Shown: positions 40,419 to 50,085, numbered from the stretch's first letter. The stretch: 53,045 nucleotides of DNA from Clostridiales bacterium (GCA_019415645.1 DXYV01000016.1:1-53045); one strand, 5' to 3'. Notes: generated from the sequence alone by a model not told the origin. A program made the numbers and translations.

Positions 40419-40527
40419 TCCTTTTTCCCAGTTCTCTTTCGTCTTTCCCGCACGCAAAAAAGAGAATATTAGATAGAATCCTCCCGCTAATTTGGTGATT
40501 TTTTCTGTGGTTATTTTCGAAGCCAAA

Positions 40528-40536
40528 TGCTACAAT
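40528..40536 (+). promoter_or_regulatory. Extended -10 element for the V-ATPase operon
   Basis: TGCTACAAT (TG plus TACAAT) about 60 bases before the first V-ATPase gene. No good -35 is visible at 17 bases, which fits an extended -10 promoter. Confidence 0.45.
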
Positions 40537-40598
40537 GTGAACCAATCCAAGTTTCTTTTTCTCTCTCATGAGGTATTATTCCGGAATGGAGGCGCGGT

Positions 40599-40922
40599 AT
40601 GGAATATACACAGCTGATCAATCGAATTCTGGAAGCGGAGCGCAGTGCTCAGGAAATCGCGCAGGAGGTCAAGGTCCGTGAGGACCACCTGGCCTCTGAA
40701 GTAGAGCAGGCGACCGCCGATCTGCGCGCCTCGCTCCAGGCCAAGGCCGACGACAGGCTCCGCGCCATTTCCAAAGAGGCGGAGGCGGCCCGGGACCAGG
40801 CCATTCAGGCGCAGGACAAGCGCCGGGACGATGCTATGGCCCGCATGGAGCGGGCCTATGAGCGTTACGGCGACAACTGGGTGGACACGCTGTTCCGCCG
40901 AATCGTGGGCGAGAATCCATGA
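40599..40922 (+). CDS. V-type ATPase stalk subunit, G/H-like
   Basis: 107 residues, almost entirely a charged coiled coil (about 5-90; EQATADLRASLQAKADDRL), with no membrane segment. This fits the G/H (NtpF-like) peripheral stalk component that pairs with subunit E. The call depends on position as first gene of the operon and on the coiled coil, because this subunit is poorly conserved. GGAGG lies 6 bases upstream. The stop overlaps the next start by 4 bases (ATGA). Confidence 0.78.
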   Translation: MEYTQLINRILEAERSAQEIAQEVKVREDHLASEVEQATADLRASLQAKADDRLRAISKEAEAARDQAIQAQDKRRDDAMARMERAYERYGDNWVDTLFRRIVGENP

Positions 40923-41959
40923 GCGATCTGTTTCGTCATTATGAGGCCCTGGTCACAAAGATCAAGGCCATGTACGGCAAGCGGCTGCGGGATTCAGATT
41001 TCCAGCATATGTCCACCCTGCCTGATGTGCCTGCGGTTCTGGACTACCTGCGTCAGACCAACTGGGCTCCGGCGATTCGAAAGCTGGACGCGCTGCCCCT
41101 CAACCGCGCCAATCTGGAGGCGGTGCTCCGGGAGCAGACCCGGGAGGAGTACGTGCGCCTGACCTCCTTCGTGCCGCAGGATGACCGCACGCTGCTGGCG
41201 TTTCCGGTCCGTCTGGCTGAGCTGGAAGGAATCATGACCACGCTGCGCCGGCTCAAGGCGGGCAAGATTCTGGATGTGCGTCCCCTGTCCGACCGCTTCC
41301 TTCTGCAGAGTAAGCTGGACTACCCCCAGTTGATGGCCTGCACCGATTTCGACGGGCTTCTTGCCGCATCGGAACACAGCATCTACGCCGACGCACTGCG
41401 CCATCTGCGCCCGGACGCCCCCGGCGCCCTGCCGGATTATCAGATTACGGAATCCCTGCTGCACACGGTGTACTACTCCCACCTGTTCCGGGAGATCAAC
41501 CGCCATTATGCCGGCGAGGTCAAATCCGTCCTGCTGCGTTCCCTGGGCATACAGGTGGATCTGCTGAACATCATTCATATCCTCCGCCTGAAGACCTACT
41601 TCCCGGGGGAGGAAAATTATCTGCCCTACCTCTTTCCCTTCCACTACCGTATGACGCCCGCCCAGCTCAAGGAGCTGACGGAGGCCTCCTCCCTGCCGGC
41701 GGCGTTCGAATTTTTGAAAGGGACCGCCTATGCTGCGGCCTTTCAGGACATTCAGGTGCAGGAGGTAGAGGATTATTACCGCCAGGCCATGTATCGCTTT
41801 CACCGGCGTCAGGTCATGGGCGGCCTGCCCTCCGTCTGCACCGCCATCGCCTATCTGCATCTGAAAGACGCTGAGGTCTCTGTCCTGATCAATGTGATCG
41901 AAGCGGTCAACTACGGGGTAACTTTTGACGACCGCTTTGCGCAGCTGGTCGGGGCCTGA
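40919..41959 (+). CDS. V-type ATPase subunit C (d-like central socket)
   Basis: 346 residues of the V-ATPase AC39/subunit C family. It connects the rotor shaft to the membrane ring. Recognisable helical sequence includes LFRHYEALVTKIKAMYGKRL at the N-terminus and VDLLNIIHILRLKTYFP in the middle. It overlaps the preceding stalk gene by 4 bases. Confidence 0.87.
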   Translation: MSDLFRHYEALVTKIKAMYGKRLRDSDFQHMSTLPDVPAVLDYLRQTNWAPAIRKLDALPLNRANLEAVLREQTREEYVRLTSFVPQDDRTLLAFPVRLAELEGIMTTLRRLKAGKILDVRPLSDRFLLQSKLDYPQLMACTDFDGLLAASEHSIYADALRHLRPDAPGALPDYQITESLLHTVYYSHLFREINRHYAGEVKSVLLRSLGIQVDLLNIIHILRLKTYFPGEENYLPYLFPFHYRMTPAQLKELTEASSLPAAFEFLKGTAYAAAFQDIQVQEVEDYYRQAMYRFHRRQVMGGLPSVCTAIAYLHLKDAEVSVLINVIEAVNYGVTFDDRFAQLVGA

Positions 41960-41999
41960 CCGCAGCTGTGTGCCATTTTCCTGACAAGGGGGTATCAAC

Positions 42000-43919
42000 T
42001 TGGCTGTTGTTCCAATGAAATTTGTCACGCTGGCCGCGCCGCTGACGCAGTTTGACGAGATCGTCCGCACCTGCGTCATCAACCAGCAGTTTCACCCGGA
42101 ATATGTCCAGCAAGTCATGCATGAAAACAAGAGCCTGCGTCCCTTCCATCAGTCCAATCCCTATACCGCGCTGCTCCGACGGGGCGAGGCTCTCTCAGAA
42201 CGGTTGGGGTGTGAGCCCCGTTATGAGCCGTTTGAAGACTTCGGCTTTACCAACGAAACCCTGGACGAGTATTTCCGCGCCGTGGACGCGGAGCTGAGCC
42301 AGCTGGAGCAGACGCGTCAGGCCCTGCTGCAGGAGTCCTCAGACGACCGGACCATCGTGTCCCAGCTGGACAATCTGTTGGGCATCGACGCCGACCTGTC
42401 TCAGCTGCGCCATCTGGGCTATCTGAAGTTCCGATTCGGCCATATGCCCCGGGAGACCTATGACAGCTTCCGGGAGACTCTGGAAGCCCGGGAGGATCTG
42501 TTCTTTTTCCCCACCAAAACGGAAAAGGATCAGGTCTACGGCGCCTATTTTACGCTGGCCAACAACCACGACGCGGTGGATACGCTGTTCAACTCCCTTC
42601 ACTTCGTCCGCTTGGATATTGACGACCGGGTAGACGGCGTGACCTCGGACGCCATCCAGGCCCTGTCCCGTCAGGCGGAGGAGGATGACCGTCAGGCCGC
42701 CGCCGTGGCTGAACAGATTCACGCTCTGGCAGTCCGGGAGGAAAAAAAGCTTCTGGCTGCGTGCTCCTATCTGCGTTTTCAGAATGAGGCCTTCGACATG
42801 CGCCGCTACGCGGCCCAGTCCAAGGACAACTTCTATCTGGTGGGCTGGGTCCCGGAGACCGAGCTCCCGGCACTGACCGAGCAGTTCGACCGCTGCGCCG
42901 ACCTGTCCTATGTGGTGGACGACGCAGCCGATGTGGACCACACTCTGACCCCGCCCACCAAGCTGAAAAGCGGCTTCCTCTCCCGAATCTTTGAGCCGTT
43001 CCTGCGGATGTACGGACTGCCCAACTACCACGAGATCGACCCGGCGCCCTTCATGGCCTTTACCTACTGCCTGTTCGCAGGCATCATGTTCGGTGACGTG
43101 GGCCAGGGGTTGTGCCTGATTTTGGGCGGTCTCGCCCTGTGGCGCTTCAAAAAGATGTGGCTGGGTCGAATCATTGCCTGCTGCGGCGTATCCAGCACGA
43201 TCTTCGGCTTTGTTTATGGCAGCGTATTCGGATTTGAGGAACTTCTCCCAGGCTTTAAGGTGCTGGAAGGCAACAACGTGGTATTCCTTCTGCTGGCCTC
43301 CATTGGTTTGGGCGTGGTGATGCTGTTTCTTGTCATGCTCTTCAATGTGATCAACGGAATCCACCAGAAGGATTACGAAAAGTGCCTGTTCGGCGCAAAC
43401 GGCCTGTGCGGCATGGTCTTTTACTTTGGCTTTGTGGCCGCCGCCCTGGTCACTCTGCTGACCGACATCAACCTGTTCACGCCGGCCTATCTGCTGCCGG
43501 TGGTAGTGCTGCCCCTGGTGCTGATGCTGTTCAAGGAACCTTTGGGCAAGCTGGTGGCCGGCGACCCGGACTGGAAGCCGGAGTCCCTCGGCGGGCTGCT
43601 GGTTTCCGGCTTCTTCGAGCTGTTTGAAACTGTGCTCTCCTTTGTGACCAACACCCTGTCCTTCCTGCGAATCGGCGCATATGCCATCTCCCACGTCAGC
43701 CTGATGCTGGTGGTGTGGACCATGGCGGGCGCCAATCTCAATCCCATCGTCCTGGTCATCGGCAACCTGTTTGTGATGGGCTTTGAGGGCATGCTGGTTG
43801 GCATTCAGGTGCTCCGTCTGGAATTCTATGAGCTGTTCGGCCGCTTCTACGATGACGGTGGCCGGGAGTATTCGCCCAAGGTCATTGACTATACGGCCAA
43901 AAACGCAAATGCGTCGTGA
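42000..43919 (+). CDS. V-type ATPase subunit I (a-subunit)
   Basis: 639 residues. The N-terminal half is cytosolic with coiled-coil parts (to about 340). The C-terminal half has seven to eight membrane segments starting at FMAFTYCLFAGIMFGDVGQGL (about 350), with the conserved Arg of the ion half-channel in TNTLSFLRIGAYAISHVSL. A TTG start at 42000 is chosen: AAGGGGG stands 7-8 bases before it, whereas the first ATG, five codons later, has no site at the proper distance. A TTG start may limit its level relative to the other subunits. Confidence 0.92.
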   Translation: MAVVPMKFVTLAAPLTQFDEIVRTCVINQQFHPEYVQQVMHENKSLRPFHQSNPYTALLRRGEALSERLGCEPRYEPFEDFGFTNETLDEYFRAVDAELSQLEQTRQALLQESSDDRTIVSQLDNLLGIDADLSQLRHLGYLKFRFGHMPRETYDSFRETLEAREDLFFFPTKTEKDQVYGAYFTLANNHDAVDTLFNSLHFVRLDIDDRVDGVTSDAIQALSRQAEEDDRQAAAVAEQIHALAVREEKKLLAACSYLRFQNEAFDMRRYAAQSKDNFYLVGWVPETELPALTEQFDRCADLSYVVDDAADVDHTLTPPTKLKSGFLSRIFEPFLRMYGLPNYHEIDPAPFMAFTYCLFAGIMFGDVGQGLCLILGGLALWRFKKMWLGRIIACCGVSSTIFGFVYGSVFGFEELLPGFKVLEGNNVVFLLLASIGLGVVMLFLVMLFNVINGIHQKDYEKCLFGANGLCGMVFYFGFVAAALVTLLTDINLFTPAYLLPVVVLPLVLMLFKEPLGKLVAGDPDWKPESLGGLLVSGFFELFETVLSFVTNTLSFLRIGAYAISHVSLMLVVWTMAGANLNPIVLVIGNLFVMGFEGMLVGIQVLRLEFYELFGRFYDDGGREYSPKVIDYTAKNANAS

Positions 43920-43952
43920 CCGCACACACAATAAATACTGGAGGTCTTCATC

Positions 43953-44384
43953 ATGAAATATGTCATTTTGCTTCTCGCTTCTCTGCTGCTGTTTTCCCCT
44001 CTGATTACCATTGGTGTGCGTAAGCTCACCGGTATGAAGGCCAAGCGCGCTCTGATGACCAACATCGGCGCGTTCTGCTGCCTGTTTGCCCTGACCACCA
44101 TCTTCGGCTTTGCCGGCTCCGCCAGCGCTGCCGAGACCGTGGCGGATGCCGCCGCTTCCGCCAGCGGCATCGCCCTGGGCCTGAAATACATCGGCGCCGG
44201 TCTGGCCGTGGGCCTGTCCGGCATCGGCGGCGGCATCGCCGTCGCTTCCTCCGCCTCCGCCGCTCTGGGCGCGATCTCCGAAAATGAGAAGGCCTTCGGT
44301 AAGTCCCTGATCTTCGTCGGCCTGGCCGAGGGCGTCGCCCTGTACGGTCTGATCATTGCCCTGGTGCTGCTCTTTGTGTCCTAA
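43953..44384 (+). CDS. V-type ATPase subunit K (c-ring proteolipid)
   Basis: 143 residues with two hairpins of membrane helices. The second carries the ion-binding glutamate in GLAEGVALYGL, preceded by the Gly-rich helix GAGLAVGLSGIGGGIAVASS. The first hairpin (about 3-50) lacks an equivalent acidic residue, so one carboxylate serves four helices, as is usual for V-type K subunits. Na+ or H+ specificity cannot be settled by eye. An Ala-rich segment SASAAETVADAAASAS separates the halves. GGAGG lies upstream. Confidence 0.9.
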   Translation: MKYVILLLASLLLFSPLITIGVRKLTGMKAKRALMTNIGAFCCLFALTTIFGFAGSASAAETVADAAASASGIALGLKYIGAGLAVGLSGIGGGIAVASSASAALGAISENEKAFGKSLIFVGLAEGVALYGLIIALVLLFVS

Positions 44385-44417
44385 CAGGCCGCGCTCCGAT
44401 ACAGGAAGAAGGTCTCT

Positions 44418-44723
44418 ATGAAATACTTCGTCATCTCGGACAACGCCGACACGCTGGTGGGGCTGCGTCTGGCCGGAATCCCGGGCGTGCGGGTCCAGGA
44501 CCGGGAGGGCGCGCTGGCCGCCATCGACGACGCGGTTGCCCAGTCCGACATTGCCATTCTGCTGATTACCGAGGCACTGGCTGAGCAATGTCAGGATAAG
44601 CTGGCTCCCATGAAGCTGTCCGCACAGACCCCCCTCGTGGTCGAGATTCCCGACCGCCACGGGACCCGCAACAAAGATTCCATTACCCGCTATATCCGGG
44701 AGGCCATCGGGGTCAAGCTGTGA
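44418..44723 (+). CDS. V-type ATPase subunit F
   Basis: 101-residue cytosolic protein with the V-ATPase F fold: FVISDNADTLVGLRLAGIPG, IAILLITEALA, and PLVVEIPDRHG. Together with subunit D it forms the central rotor shaft. Confidence 0.93.
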   Translation: MKYFVISDNADTLVGLRLAGIPGVRVQDREGALAAIDDAVAQSDIAILLITEALAEQCQDKLAPMKLSAQTPLVVEIPDRHGTRNKDSITRYIREAIGVKL

Positions 44724-44781
44724 TCCCGCTCTGCCGGTCTCCTCTGCGGGCGCTTATCCTCGTTCAACTGGAGGTCCTGTT

Positions 44782-45399
44782 ATGCCTGAACAAACCCAAA
44801 AACTGATTCATTTTACCAATTCTGTCGTGCAGGAAGCCACTGCGGAGACCGAGCGCGCCCTGCGGGCCCTGGAGGAAAAGAAGGCTGCCGCGCTGGCCAC
44901 CGCCGAGGATGAGGCCAAGCTGGAGGCCATCCAGCACGTCAAGACCGAGGCCGCCCGAATTCGCGCAGAGGCCGGCCGGGAGGTGTCCCGTCACCTGATG
45001 GACTGCAAGCGGGAGATCTACCTGCGCCGCAGCGAGATCGCCCGTGAGGTCTTTGCGCAGGTGACCCAGCGCATCCAGAAATTCACCGCCTCCCCCGACT
45101 ACCCCGCCCGTTTGGAGAGCCAACTGACCCAGGCGGTGGGCCAGTTTGGCCTGGTCTCCAATGTGACCGTAGCCCTGCGCCCCTGCGACATGCAGTGGGC
45201 CGACCAGCTGGCCCAGGCCGTGAAGCCGGTCCAGACTACCTTCGTCGAGGGCGGATTTGTGCTGGGCGGCCTGATCGCCGCCTGCCCTGAGATCGGGCAG
45301 CGCATCGACGGCTCCTATGACACAGCTCTGAGCGAGCTGACCGGTCATTTTGCCGAGCTGTTCGGCCTCTCCCTGTCCGACGACCTGGCCGACGCCTGA
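44782..45399 (+). CDS. V-type ATPase subunit E
   Basis: 205 residues: a long charged N-terminal helix (about 10-100; ERALRALEEKKAAALATAEDEAKLEAI) and a compact C-terminal domain (FVEGGFVLGGLIAACPEIGQRIDGSYDT). It is the peripheral stalk subunit that pairs with the G/H-like protein and binds the A/B head. Confidence 0.92.
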   Translation: MPEQTQKLIHFTNSVVQEATAETERALRALEEKKAAALATAEDEAKLEAIQHVKTEAARIRAEAGREVSRHLMDCKREIYLRRSEIAREVFAQVTQRIQKFTASPDYPARLESQLTQAVGQFGLVSNVTVALRPCDMQWADQLAQAVKPVQTTFVEGGFVLGGLIAACPEIGQRIDGSYDTALSELTGHFAELFGLSLSDDLADA

Positions 45400-45432
45400 G
45401 CGCCGCGGCTCTTTCCGAAAGGATGATTTCCG

Positions 45433-47202
45433 ATGAACGACACCCAATATAAAATTTACAGCGTCAATGGTCCGGTCATCACCGTAAGAGGCGGCCGCGG
45501 GCTGGCGATGATGGACATGGTCTATGCCGGCGACGAGCATCTGGTGGGCGAGGTCGTCGGTATGGACGGCGATTCCACCACCGTGCAGGTCTACGAGGAT
45601 ACCACCGGCCTGGCGCCCGGCCAGCCCCTTACCACCACCGGCGCTCCCATGTCCCTGAAGCTGGGACCCGGCCTGCTGGGCGCGATTTTTGACGGAATCG
45701 GCCGGCCGCTGAAATCGCTGGAGGCCATTTCCGGTCCCTTCCTGGGCCGGGGCATCAACCTGCCCTCGTTGGACCAGGAAAAGCAGTGGAGCGTGACGGT
45801 TACCGTCAAGGAGGGGGATTCCGTTACCCCCGGCACCCTCTATGCCCAGTGTCCCGAGACCCCTGCCATCCTCCATCGCTGCCTGGTGCCCGCCGGACTG
45901 AGCGGCACCGTGACCAAGGTCGCGCCCAGCGGCTCCTATACGGTCAATGACCCGCTGGTGGAGGTCACGGACGACCGGGGCCGGGCGGTCACGCTCACGC
46001 TGACCCAGGACTGCCCCATCCGCCGGCCCCGTCCGGCGGCCCAGCGTCTGCCCATCACCCGCCCCCTGATCACCGGCCAGCGCATCATCGACACCCTCTT
46101 CCCCATCGGTAAGGGCGGCGCGGCCGCGATTCCAGGCCCCTTCGGCGCCGGCAAGACCATGACCCAGCACCAGCTGGCCAAATGGTCGGACGCGGACATC
46201 ATCGTCTATCTGGGCTGCGGCGAGCGCGGCAACGAGATGACTCAGGCCCTGGAGGAGTTTTCCGAGCTGAAGGACCCCCGCAACGGCCTTCCCCTGATGA
46301 ACCGCACCATTCTGATCGCCAACACCTCCAACATGCCGGTCTCCGCCCGTGAGGCCTCGGTCTATACCGGCATGACCATTGCCGAGTACTACCGGGATAT
46401 GGGCTATCATGTGGCCCTCATGGCCGACTCCACCTCCCGCTGGGCCGAGGCCCTGCGCGAGATTTCCGGACGGCTGGAGGAGATGCCCGCCGAGGAGGGC
46501 TTCCCCGCCTATCTGGCCTCCCGTCTGGCGGAGTTCTACGAGCGCGCCGGCTATGTCAAGACGCTGGAGGGCCGGGAGGGCTCCGTGACCGTCATCGGCG
46601 CAGTCTCCCCCCAGGGCGGCGACTTCTCCGAACCGGTCACCCAGAATACCAAGCGCTTCATCCGCTGCTTCTGGGGCCTGGACCGCGCCCTGGCCTATGC
46701 CCGCCATTTCCCCTCCATCAACTGGAACACCTCCTATTCCGAGTATGTCAATGACTTCAAGGATTGGTATGAAAAAGAGGTCGGGCCGGATTTCATCCCC
46801 TGCCGCCAGCGGATCTCCCGTCTGCTGAAGGAGGAGTCTCAGCTCATGGAGATCGTCAAGCTCATTGGCTCGGACATCCTGCCCGAGGACCAGAAGCTGG
46901 TCATTGAGATCGCCCGCGTTATCCGGCTGGGCTTTTTGCAGCAGAACGCCTACAACGAGATCGACACCTATGTCCCCATGACCAAGCAGCTGAAGATGAT
47001 GCAGGCCATTCTCCGTCTCTACGACGGCGCCAAGGCCGCCATCAGCACCTCCATCCCCCTCTCGCAGATCACTGCCACCGGGATCTTTGACGCGCTGGTC
47101 AAGATGAAGTACGAGATCCCCAACGACGACCTGCAGAAGTTCGACGACTATTTCCGCCGCATCGACGACGCGCTGGCCAAGGTCAACGCGGCCAACGCCT
47201 GA
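45433..47202 (+). CDS. V-type ATPase catalytic subunit A
   Basis: 589 residues, the ATP-binding catalytic subunit of the A3B3 head. Walker A GPFGAGKTMTQHQLAKW (about 236-252), the V-type non-homologous insert before it, IYLGCGERGNEMTQAL (written IVYLGCGERG), Walker B-like HVALMADSTSRWAEALREISGRL, and SPQGGDFSEPVTQ. Length and order match the family. AAAGGATG precedes the ATG. Confidence 0.97.
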   Translation: MNDTQYKIYSVNGPVITVRGGRGLAMMDMVYAGDEHLVGEVVGMDGDSTTVQVYEDTTGLAPGQPLTTTGAPMSLKLGPGLLGAIFDGIGRPLKSLEAISGPFLGRGINLPSLDQEKQWSVTVTVKEGDSVTPGTLYAQCPETPAILHRCLVPAGLSGTVTKVAPSGSYTVNDPLVEVTDDRGRAVTLTLTQDCPIRRPRPAAQRLPITRPLITGQRIIDTLFPIGKGGAAAIPGPFGAGKTMTQHQLAKWSDADIIVYLGCGERGNEMTQALEEFSELKDPRNGLPLMNRTILIANTSNMPVSAREASVYTGMTIAEYYRDMGYHVALMADSTSRWAEALREISGRLEEMPAEEGFPAYLASRLAEFYERAGYVKTLEGREGSVTVIGAVSPQGGDFSEPVTQNTKRFIRCFWGLDRALAYARHFPSINWNTSYSEYVNDFKDWYEKEVGPDFIPCRQRISRLLKEESQLMEIVKLIGSDILPEDQKLVIEIARVIRLGFLQQNAYNEIDTYVPMTKQLKMMQAILRLYDGAKAAISTSIPLSQITATGIFDALVKMKYEIPNDDLQKFDDYFRRIDDALAKVNAANA

Positions 47203-47260
47203 GCCGGCTATCTCTCCCGCCCCGGCGGGCTTCAATCCCCAAAGAATGGAGTGAGCATCC

Positions 47261-48667
47261 ATGCGTATGGAATATACGGGCCTGGCCGATATCTCCGGGT
47301 CCCTGGTGGCGCTGGATCATGTGTCCGGCGTCTCCTACGACGAGCTGGCCGAGATCACCCTGTCAGACGGCAGCCGGCGCCAGGGCCGCGTAATTTTGAT
47401 CGACGGCGACCGGGTCATCCTTCAGGTGTTTGAGGGCACCAAGGGCATGAGCCTGGAGAACGCCCGGACCCATTTTACCGGCAAGCCCATGGACATGGCC
47501 CTGTCCAAGGAGATGCTGGGCCGTATCTTCGACGGCGCCGGCCGTCCCATCGACGGGCTGGGCGAGCTCTACCCCGATGAGCGGCGCAATATCAATGGCT
47601 CCGCCATCAATCCGGTCTCCCGCCAGTATCCACGCTCCTGCATCTACACCGGAATTTCGGCTATCGACGGCACTGCGACTCTGATTCGCGGCCAGAAGCT
47701 GCCCATTTTCTCCGGCGCCGGCATGGAGCACAACGAGCTGGCCGCCCAGATCGTTCGTCAGGCCAAGGTGGCTGATCAGGACGGCGAATTTGCCATCGTC
47801 TTTGCCGCCATGGGCGTCAAAAATGATACCGCTGACTTCTTCCGCCGGAACTTCGAGGATGCGGGCGCGCTCCAGCGGGTGGTCATGTTCCTGAACCTGG
47901 CCTCCGACCCCATCATCGAGCGTATCCTGACGCCGCGCTGCGCCCTCACTGCCGCCGAGTATCTGGCCTTCAACCACGGCTATCATGTGCTGGTCATCAT
48001 GACCGATATGACCTCTTACTGTGAGGCGGTCCGCGAGTTCTCCTCCTCCAAGGGCGAGATTCCCTCCCGTAAGGGCTTCCCCGCCTATCTGTACTCCGAC
48101 CTGGCCTCTCTCTACGAGCGCGCCGGCATGATTCAGGGCAAGGAGGGCTCGGTCACCCAAGTGCCCATTCTCACCATGCCCAACGACGACATCACCCATC
48201 CCATCCCCGACCTGACCGGCTATATCACAGAGGGCCAGATCGTGCTGGACCGGGATCTGGAACAGAACGGCATCTATCCCCCCATCAACATTCTCTCCTC
48301 CCTGTCCCGTCTGATGAAGGACGGCATCGGCGAGGGATTTACCCGGGCAGACCATCCGGGCCTGTCCAACCAGCTGTTTGCCTCCTACTCCAAGGTGCAG
48401 GATGCCCGCAGCCTGGCCTCGGTCATCGGCGAGGATGAGCTGTCCGATCTGGACAAATGTTATTTGAAATTCGGCCGCGCCTTTGAACAGCGGTTTGTGC
48501 GGCAGGATATGCAGGAAAACCGTTCCCTGCAGACCACCCTGGATCTGGGCTGGTCCCTGCTCTCCATTCTGCCCAAGGGCGAGCTGGACCGCGTCAGCGA
48601 GAAGGAGCTCCAGGAGCACTATCAGGAAGGCGCCTACGAAAAGCTGCTGGCCGACGTGAAGCTGTAA
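47261..48667 (+). CDS. V-type ATPase subunit B
   Basis: 468 residues, non-catalytic partner of subunit A. EYTGLADISGSLVALDHVSGV at the start, ISAIDGTATLIRGQKLPIFSGAGMEHNELAAQI (degenerate P-loop region SGAGMEHN), VLVIMTDMTSYCEAVREFSS, and the typical C-terminal helical domain. GGAG lies upstream of the ATG at 47261. Confidence 0.97.
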   Translation: MRMEYTGLADISGSLVALDHVSGVSYDELAEITLSDGSRRQGRVILIDGDRVILQVFEGTKGMSLENARTHFTGKPMDMALSKEMLGRIFDGAGRPIDGLGELYPDERRNINGSAINPVSRQYPRSCIYTGISAIDGTATLIRGQKLPIFSGAGMEHNELAAQIVRQAKVADQDGEFAIVFAAMGVKNDTADFFRRNFEDAGALQRVVMFLNLASDPIIERILTPRCALTAAEYLAFNHGYHVLVIMTDMTSYCEAVREFSSSKGEIPSRKGFPAYLYSDLASLYERAGMIQGKEGSVTQVPILTMPNDDITHPIPDLTGYITEGQIVLDRDLEQNGIYPPINILSSLSRLMKDGIGEGFTRADHPGLSNQLFASYSKVQDARSLASVIGEDELSDLDKCYLKFGRAFEQRFVRQDMQENRSLQTTLDLGWSLLSILPKGELDRVSEKELQEHYQEGAYEKLLADVKL

Positions 48668-48686
48668 CTCCAAAGGAGGTGTCCAC

Positions 48687-49301
48687 ATGGCCGCCGTTCT
48701 GCCTACCAAAGGAAACCTGATGGCCACCAAGCGCTCCCGCGCGCTGGCCCAGACCGGCTATGAGCTGATGGACCGCAAGCGCAACATCCTGGTGCGGGAA
48801 ATGATGAATCTGATGGACGATGCCTCCCGTATCCAAAAGGAGATCGACACCGTCTTTCAGGACGCCTATGCCGCCCTGGCCCAAGCGAACATCCGGCTGG
48901 GAATCTGTGACAAGATTGCCGAGGCCGTGGAAATCGACGATACGGTGGAGATGCGCTGGCGCTCCGTCATGGGCGTGGAGCTGCCCCATATCCCCGACCG
49001 CGCTCCCGCGCCCCGTCCGGAATACGGCTTTGCCTTTACCAGCTCCGCACTGGACGAGGCCTATCTGAAATTCCGCAAGGTCAAGGAGCTCACCCGGGAG
49101 ATGGCGGAGATCGAGACCTCCATCTACCGGCTGGCTCAGGCCATCAAAAAAACACAGAAGCGCGCCAATGCCCTGCAAAACATCGTGATTCCCGGCTTCG
49201 ACCACACCATTCGGGTCATTACCGAAGCGCTGGAGGAGAAGGAGCGGGAGGAATTTGTCCGCCTGAAGGTCATCAAGAAGCAGACCGTCCAAACACCATG
49301 A
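48687..49301 (+). CDS. V-type ATPase subunit D
   Basis: 204 residues, mainly two long helices (N- and C-terminal) forming the rotor shaft: LPTKGNLMATKRSRALAQTGYELMDRKR at the start and RLAQAIKKTQKRANALQNIVIP near the end, both classic for subunit D. It is the last gene of the operon, 19 bases after subunit B, and is followed by a hairpin terminator. Confidence 0.95.
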   Translation: MAAVLPTKGNLMATKRSRALAQTGYELMDRKRNILVREMMNLMDDASRIQKEIDTVFQDAYAALAQANIRLGICDKIAEAVEIDDTVEMRWRSVMGVELPHIPDRAPAPRPEYGFAFTSSALDEAYLKFRKVKELTREMAEIETSIYRLAQAIKKTQKRANALQNIVIPGFDHTIRVITEALEEKEREEFVRLKVIKKQTVQTP

Positions 49302-49329
49302 GCGGCCCACGGCCGCGCCGCTCTTACGC

Positions 49330-49356
49330 GCAGTCTGGCCACTTTGGCCAGACTGC
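49330..49356 (+). terminator. Terminator of the V-ATPase operon
   Basis: A 12-bp stem (49330-49341 with 49345-49356, 3-base loop) with only a weak T-rich tail. Confidence 0.65.
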
Positions 49357-49378
49357 TTCGTATCTGCAAAAATAATGC

Positions 49379-49407
49379 TTGACATTTCTCCTTTCCCCTG
49401 ATATACT
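49379..49407 (+). promoter_or_regulatory. Promoter of infC-rpmI-rplT
   Basis: TTGACA (49379-49384), 17-base spacer, TATACT (49402-49407). Transcription should start near 49414, giving a ~150-base leader. Confidence 0.9.
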
Positions 49408-49413
49408 ATTTGA

Positions 49414-49548
49414 GCAAAACAAAGTAGGTATGGTACCACCGTCCTCACCCCCGGCCAGTGCCAAAGGGTTTACATCGTTTCTCAACGCGGGCGTTGCCCG
49501 TGTTTGTTGTGTTGACGTGGGTACCGCAGGTATCCGCGTTTTGTTTTT
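49414..49548 (+). ncRNA. infC operon leader with attenuator (L20-type)
   Basis: A ~135-base structured leader ending in a terminator: CGTGGGTACC (49516-49525) pairs with GGTATCCGCG (49529-49538, two G-U pairs), then TTTTGTTTTT. In low-GC Gram-positives the same operon is controlled by ribosomal protein L20 binding its leader and promoting termination. The same control is inferred here from position and the terminator; the L20 site itself was not traced. Confidence 0.7.
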
Positions 49549-49563
49549 AGGAGGTGCTTTCCC

Positions 49564-50085
49564 ATAGCCAACACTGCTCATCAAATCAACGAAGAGATCC
49601 GCGACCGCGAGGTGCGCCTGATCGACGCCAACGGCAGCCAGCTGGGCGTGATGTCCGCCGCCGAGGCGCAGCGCCACGCGGACGAGGCCGGTCTGGATCT
49701 GGTCAAGATCTCTCCCAACGCCGTCCCCCCTGTCTGTAAGCTGATGGATTACGGCAAGTTCAAGTTTGAACAGGCCAAGCGGGACAAAGAGGCCAAAAAG
49801 AATCAGCATGTGGTCGAGATCAAGGAGATCCGCATGTCCCCCGGCATCGACATCGGCGATTTCAACGTCAAGCTCCGCAACGCCCAGAAATTCCTGGCCG
49901 ATGGGAACCGCGTCAAGGTCACCGTCCGCTTCCGCGGCCGCGAGATGGCGCACACCGACATCGGCAAGCGCCTGCTTCTGGACTTTGCCGCCCAGTGCTC
50001 GGAGCTGGCCACGATGGACAAGGACCCCAAGCTGGATGGCCGCCATATGAGCATCTTCCTGGCCGCGAAAGCAGCCGCCAAATAA
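49564..50085 (+). CDS. infC: Translation initiation factor IF-3, apparent AUA start
   Basis: 173 residues with the full IF3 sequence: ANTAHQINEEIRDREVRLID, VKISPNAVPPVCKLMDYGKFKFE, RMSPGIDIGDFNVKLRNA, and HMSIFLAAKA. Family alignment requires the N-terminus TAHQINEEIR, but no ATG, GTG or TTG lies in frame before codon 17. An AGGAGGTG site (49549-49556) stands 7 bases before ATA at 49564, which is therefore the likely start. IF3 rejects non-standard starts, and infC in other bacteria uses AUU/AUC/AUA for autoregulation, so the same logic applies. Confidence 0.93.
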   Translation: MANTAHQINEEIRDREVRLIDANGSQLGVMSAAEAQRHADEAGLDLVKISPNAVPPVCKLMDYGKFKFEQAKRDKEAKKNQHVVEIKEIRMSPGIDIGDFNVKLRNAQKFLADGNRVKVTVRFRGREMAHTDIGKRLLLDFAAQCSELATMDKDPKLDGRHMSIFLAAKAAAK

